24,291 bases of DNA, from positions 1-24,291 of the forward strand of contig JBMNPJ010000019.1 in the NCBI GenBank assembly GCA_050943535.1, written 5' to 3'. Of this stretch, positions 22,579 through 24,291 are shown piece after piece; the stretch's first letter is position 1; each line of letters begins with the position of its first letter. The notes under the pieces were generated by a model, which had not been told where the DNA came from, searched no databases, and saw nothing but the letters and a program-made list of their open reading frames with translations. Position numbers and translations under genes: made by a program. This stretch comes from Massiliimalia sp050943535. GTDB taxonomy: Bacteria; Bacillota; Clostridia; Oscillospirales; Ruminococcaceae.

Positions 22579-24291
22579 GCGTTTGCAAAGCCCTGCTGCC
22601 CGTCACGGCGCTGGCGGCGGGAAACGATAGGCCTTATTCTCTTTATGTGGGTAACACAGATGTTGCGAAGACAGAATATTCTGATAACGCTGCCTATTGG
22701 ACATCCAGTGACGGTGGGACAAATTGGACCTCACAACTGGATAAACCAACGGCAGATAGCTACATACACTACGACGGCAATGGAACCCTGACGCTGCACA
22801 ATGTGAACATTTCAAGCAGTAACGAGAACGGGATTTACGCAGAAGCAATGTCAGGCAGCGCCGTATCACTAAGTATCGTTTTGGAGGGAAAAAACAATGT
22901 TTCCGGAGCGTCTGGAATCTACGTGTTCTCGAAACTTGGAGATGCTTCGCTGTCAATCAGCGGTACCGGCAGTCTGACCGCAGAAGGAACAGGTGGCGGC
23001 AGCTTCTCTGGAATTCAAGTACAAAGCAACAACGGCAAAGCGGAACTAACCATCAATAATGTTGATGTGACTGCCACAAATAATGTGGCACAGGGCATCA
23101 TACTGCGGTCTGCCGGAAGTTCCACGGCTTCCCTTACCGTAAACGGCGGGAAATTGACCGCCAGCGGAAGCGATGCTGGAATTAAATATGTTTTTGGCAG
23201 TAGCGCGACCGGCGACGGCACACCCACAGTGACCGTCAGCGGCAACGCCATCGTGCGGGCCAATGGCGGGATCAGCGATGATTCCAGCACTGACATTCAG
23301 ATCGGCGCGGACAGCAACGAAAGCAACGGCGGTATCGTCTGGAATGGCAAAGACGGTACTGTGTACGGCGATGTGACCTTGCAGGAGGATTTGGAGATTG
23401 GCGAGGGCGAGAGCCTGACGCTGGATGACAATGCAAGCCTGAACGCTGGAAATCATAATGTGATCGTGGACGGTGGAACGCTGGATGAAAACCTTGCAAA
23501 TAGTTTGGGCGACAGTGTGAAGTATGCGCCCAACATCGTCACCACAAGCCTGTCAAACGGCACGGTAGGTACTGCATACAGCCAGACCCTTACCGCCACC
23601 GGCGATACCCCCATTACATGGAGCGTCACTGGCGGTTCTCTGCCTGCGGGATTGAGTTTGGATGAAAACACCGGCGTGATCTCCGGCATCCCGAATGCGG
23701 CGGGCACCTACAACTTTACCGTGACCGCAACCAATGATGCCGGAAGAGACAGCCGGGAATATACATTGAAAATCAATGCTGTTCCCGTCACCAGTGTGAC
23801 CCTGGACAAGAGCAAACTTTCCCTTTATATTGGCAATACAGAAACCTTGAACGTAACGGTAAAACCGAACAATGCCACCAACAAAAATGTGACTTGGAGC
23901 AGCAGTAATGAAAAAGTCGCCGTTGTGGACGAAAGCGGCAAAGTCACCGCAAAAGCTCCCGGTACCGCTGTCATCACTGTCAAAACCGTGGACGGCAGCA
24001 AGACTGCCACCTGTGAGGTTACAGTCGTGCGCAAAAATTCCGGAATTATTATCCCGCCAACAACAAACGGCAATTGGCGTCAAACCCCAATCGGCTGGTG
24101 GTACCAGAATCCGGACGGCACCTATCCGGCAAACCAGTGGAGATATCTGGACTCCGGCAAGGGGTACAAAGCCTGGTACTGGTTTAACCAGTACGGCTAT
24201 ATGACCACCGGCTGGCAGAAGGTGGGGAACACCTGGTACTACATGAACCGCTCCGGCGAAATGCAGACCGGCTGGGTGTTTGTAAACAGTC
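22566..24291 (+). CDS. Large modular surface protein, 5' end abnormal, 3' end outside the window
   Basis: One frame is open from 22551 to the end of the window. The order is a signal-peptide-like LLPVTALAAGN; a long beta-helix-like region (about residues 20-320 from 22566) with repeated short strands such as NGTLTLHNVNISSSNENGIY and TASLTVNGGKLTASGSDAGI, as in carbohydrate-binding/pectate-lyase-like surface proteins; an Ig-like He_PIG domain (GTVGTAYSQTLTATGDTPIT, about 326-395); a BIG2 domain (VTLDKSKLSLYIGNTETLNV, about 410-485); then wall-binding repeats (GWWYQNPDGTYPANQWRYLD and GNTWYYMNRSGEMQTGW). No ATG lies ahead of the signal cleavage region. GTG 22566 has no ribosome site, the peptide lacks a basic N-terminus, and a terminator stem overlaps it. 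The +1 frame there reads FFAFA, so a small deletion with frameshift may have destroyed the signal peptide. Confidence 0.75.
   Translation, partial: MLFFCVCKALLPVTALAAGNDRPYSLYVGNTDVAKTEYSDNAAYWTSSDGGTNWTSQLDKPTADSYIHYDGNGTLTLHNVNISSSNENGIYAEAMSGSAVSLSIVLEGKNNVSGASGIYVFSKLGDASLSISGTGSLTAEGTGGGSFSGIQVQSNNGKAELTINNVDVTATNNVAQGIILRSAGSSTASLTVNGGKLTASGSDAGIKYVFGSSATGDGTPTVTVSGNAIVRANGGISDDSSTDIQIGADSNESNGGIVWNGKDGTVYGDVTLQEDLEIGEGESLTLDDNASLNAGNHNVIVDGGTLDENLANSLGDSVKYAPNIVTTSLSNGTVGTAYSQTLTATGDTPITWSVTGGSLPAGLSLDENTGVISGIPNAAGTYNFTVTATNDAGRDSREYTLKINAVPVTSVTLDKSKLSLYIGNTETLNVTVKPNNATNKNVTWSSSNEKVAVVDESGKVTAKAPGTAVITVKTVDGSKTATCEVTVVRKNSGIIIPPTTNGNWRQTPIGWWYQNPDGTYPANQWRYLDSGKGYKAWYWFNQYGYMTTGWQKVGNTWYYMNRSGEMQTGWVFVNS

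Noticed and set aside
22603..24083. Several minus-strand open frames of 75-176 aa across the surface protein
   Set aside because: They mirror the repetitive composition of the plus-strand gene, which has continuous domain homology.

Overview
The window looks like a chromosomal segment of a spore-forming gut Clostridia species (Lachnospiraceae or a close relative). This is inferred from a spore-coat Mn-catalase (CotJC) fragment, choline-binding-type wall repeats, Firmicutes ICE genes and Gram-positive lipoprotein signals. No rRNA, tRNA or CRISPR array was seen.

Layout. (1) 1-251 is the 3' end of a cell-wall-binding-repeat protein with its terminator. (2) 352-777, minus strand, is a cotJC gene that has lost its N-terminal half at a junction near 778. 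(3) About 778-6700 is a decayed integrative/mobilizable element. It holds a frameshifted parB, a 46-aa ORF, an intact replication-initiator-type protein, a broken BRO-N gene, a small membrane protein, a candidate oriT, MobC, a CD1845-type membrane protein, a frameshifted AbiEi antitoxin whose toxin is deleted, an intact sigma-like factor, a DUF3847 relic with two amber stops and a YafQ-toxin relic. Integrase, relaxase and conjugation genes are absent. (4) 6695-7342 is AT-rich with weak relics and candidate promoters.

(5) 7343-20337 is the most notable part: one co-directional run of about 13 kb with eight tandem solute-binding lipoprotein genes in the order A1 B1 A2 B2 C1 A3 B3 C2, then one pair of MalF/MalG-type permeases and a small lipoprotein. 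There is no ATPase gene. Each A gene overlaps its B partner by ATGA, and all three A genes share nearly the same GGTGA-ATTATG start region. C1 and C2 share a 69-nt identical 3' end, and B3 is C-terminally short. The set looks like an expanded binding-protein repertoire feeding one permease, presumably energised by a shared ATPase encoded elsewhere; the substrate is unknown.

(6) 20523-21869, minus strand, is an AAA+/DUF4143 ATPase with a Walker B Glu-to-Lys change, convergent with the operon across a shared terminator. (7) 21992-22580 is non-coding DNA with a 44-bp direct repeat, nested hairpins and a possible ~105-nt promoter-to-terminator RNA unit. (8) 22566-24291 is a large surface protein (beta-helix-like region, Ig-like domain, BIG2, wall-binding repeats) that runs off the window and has no convincing start or intact signal peptide.
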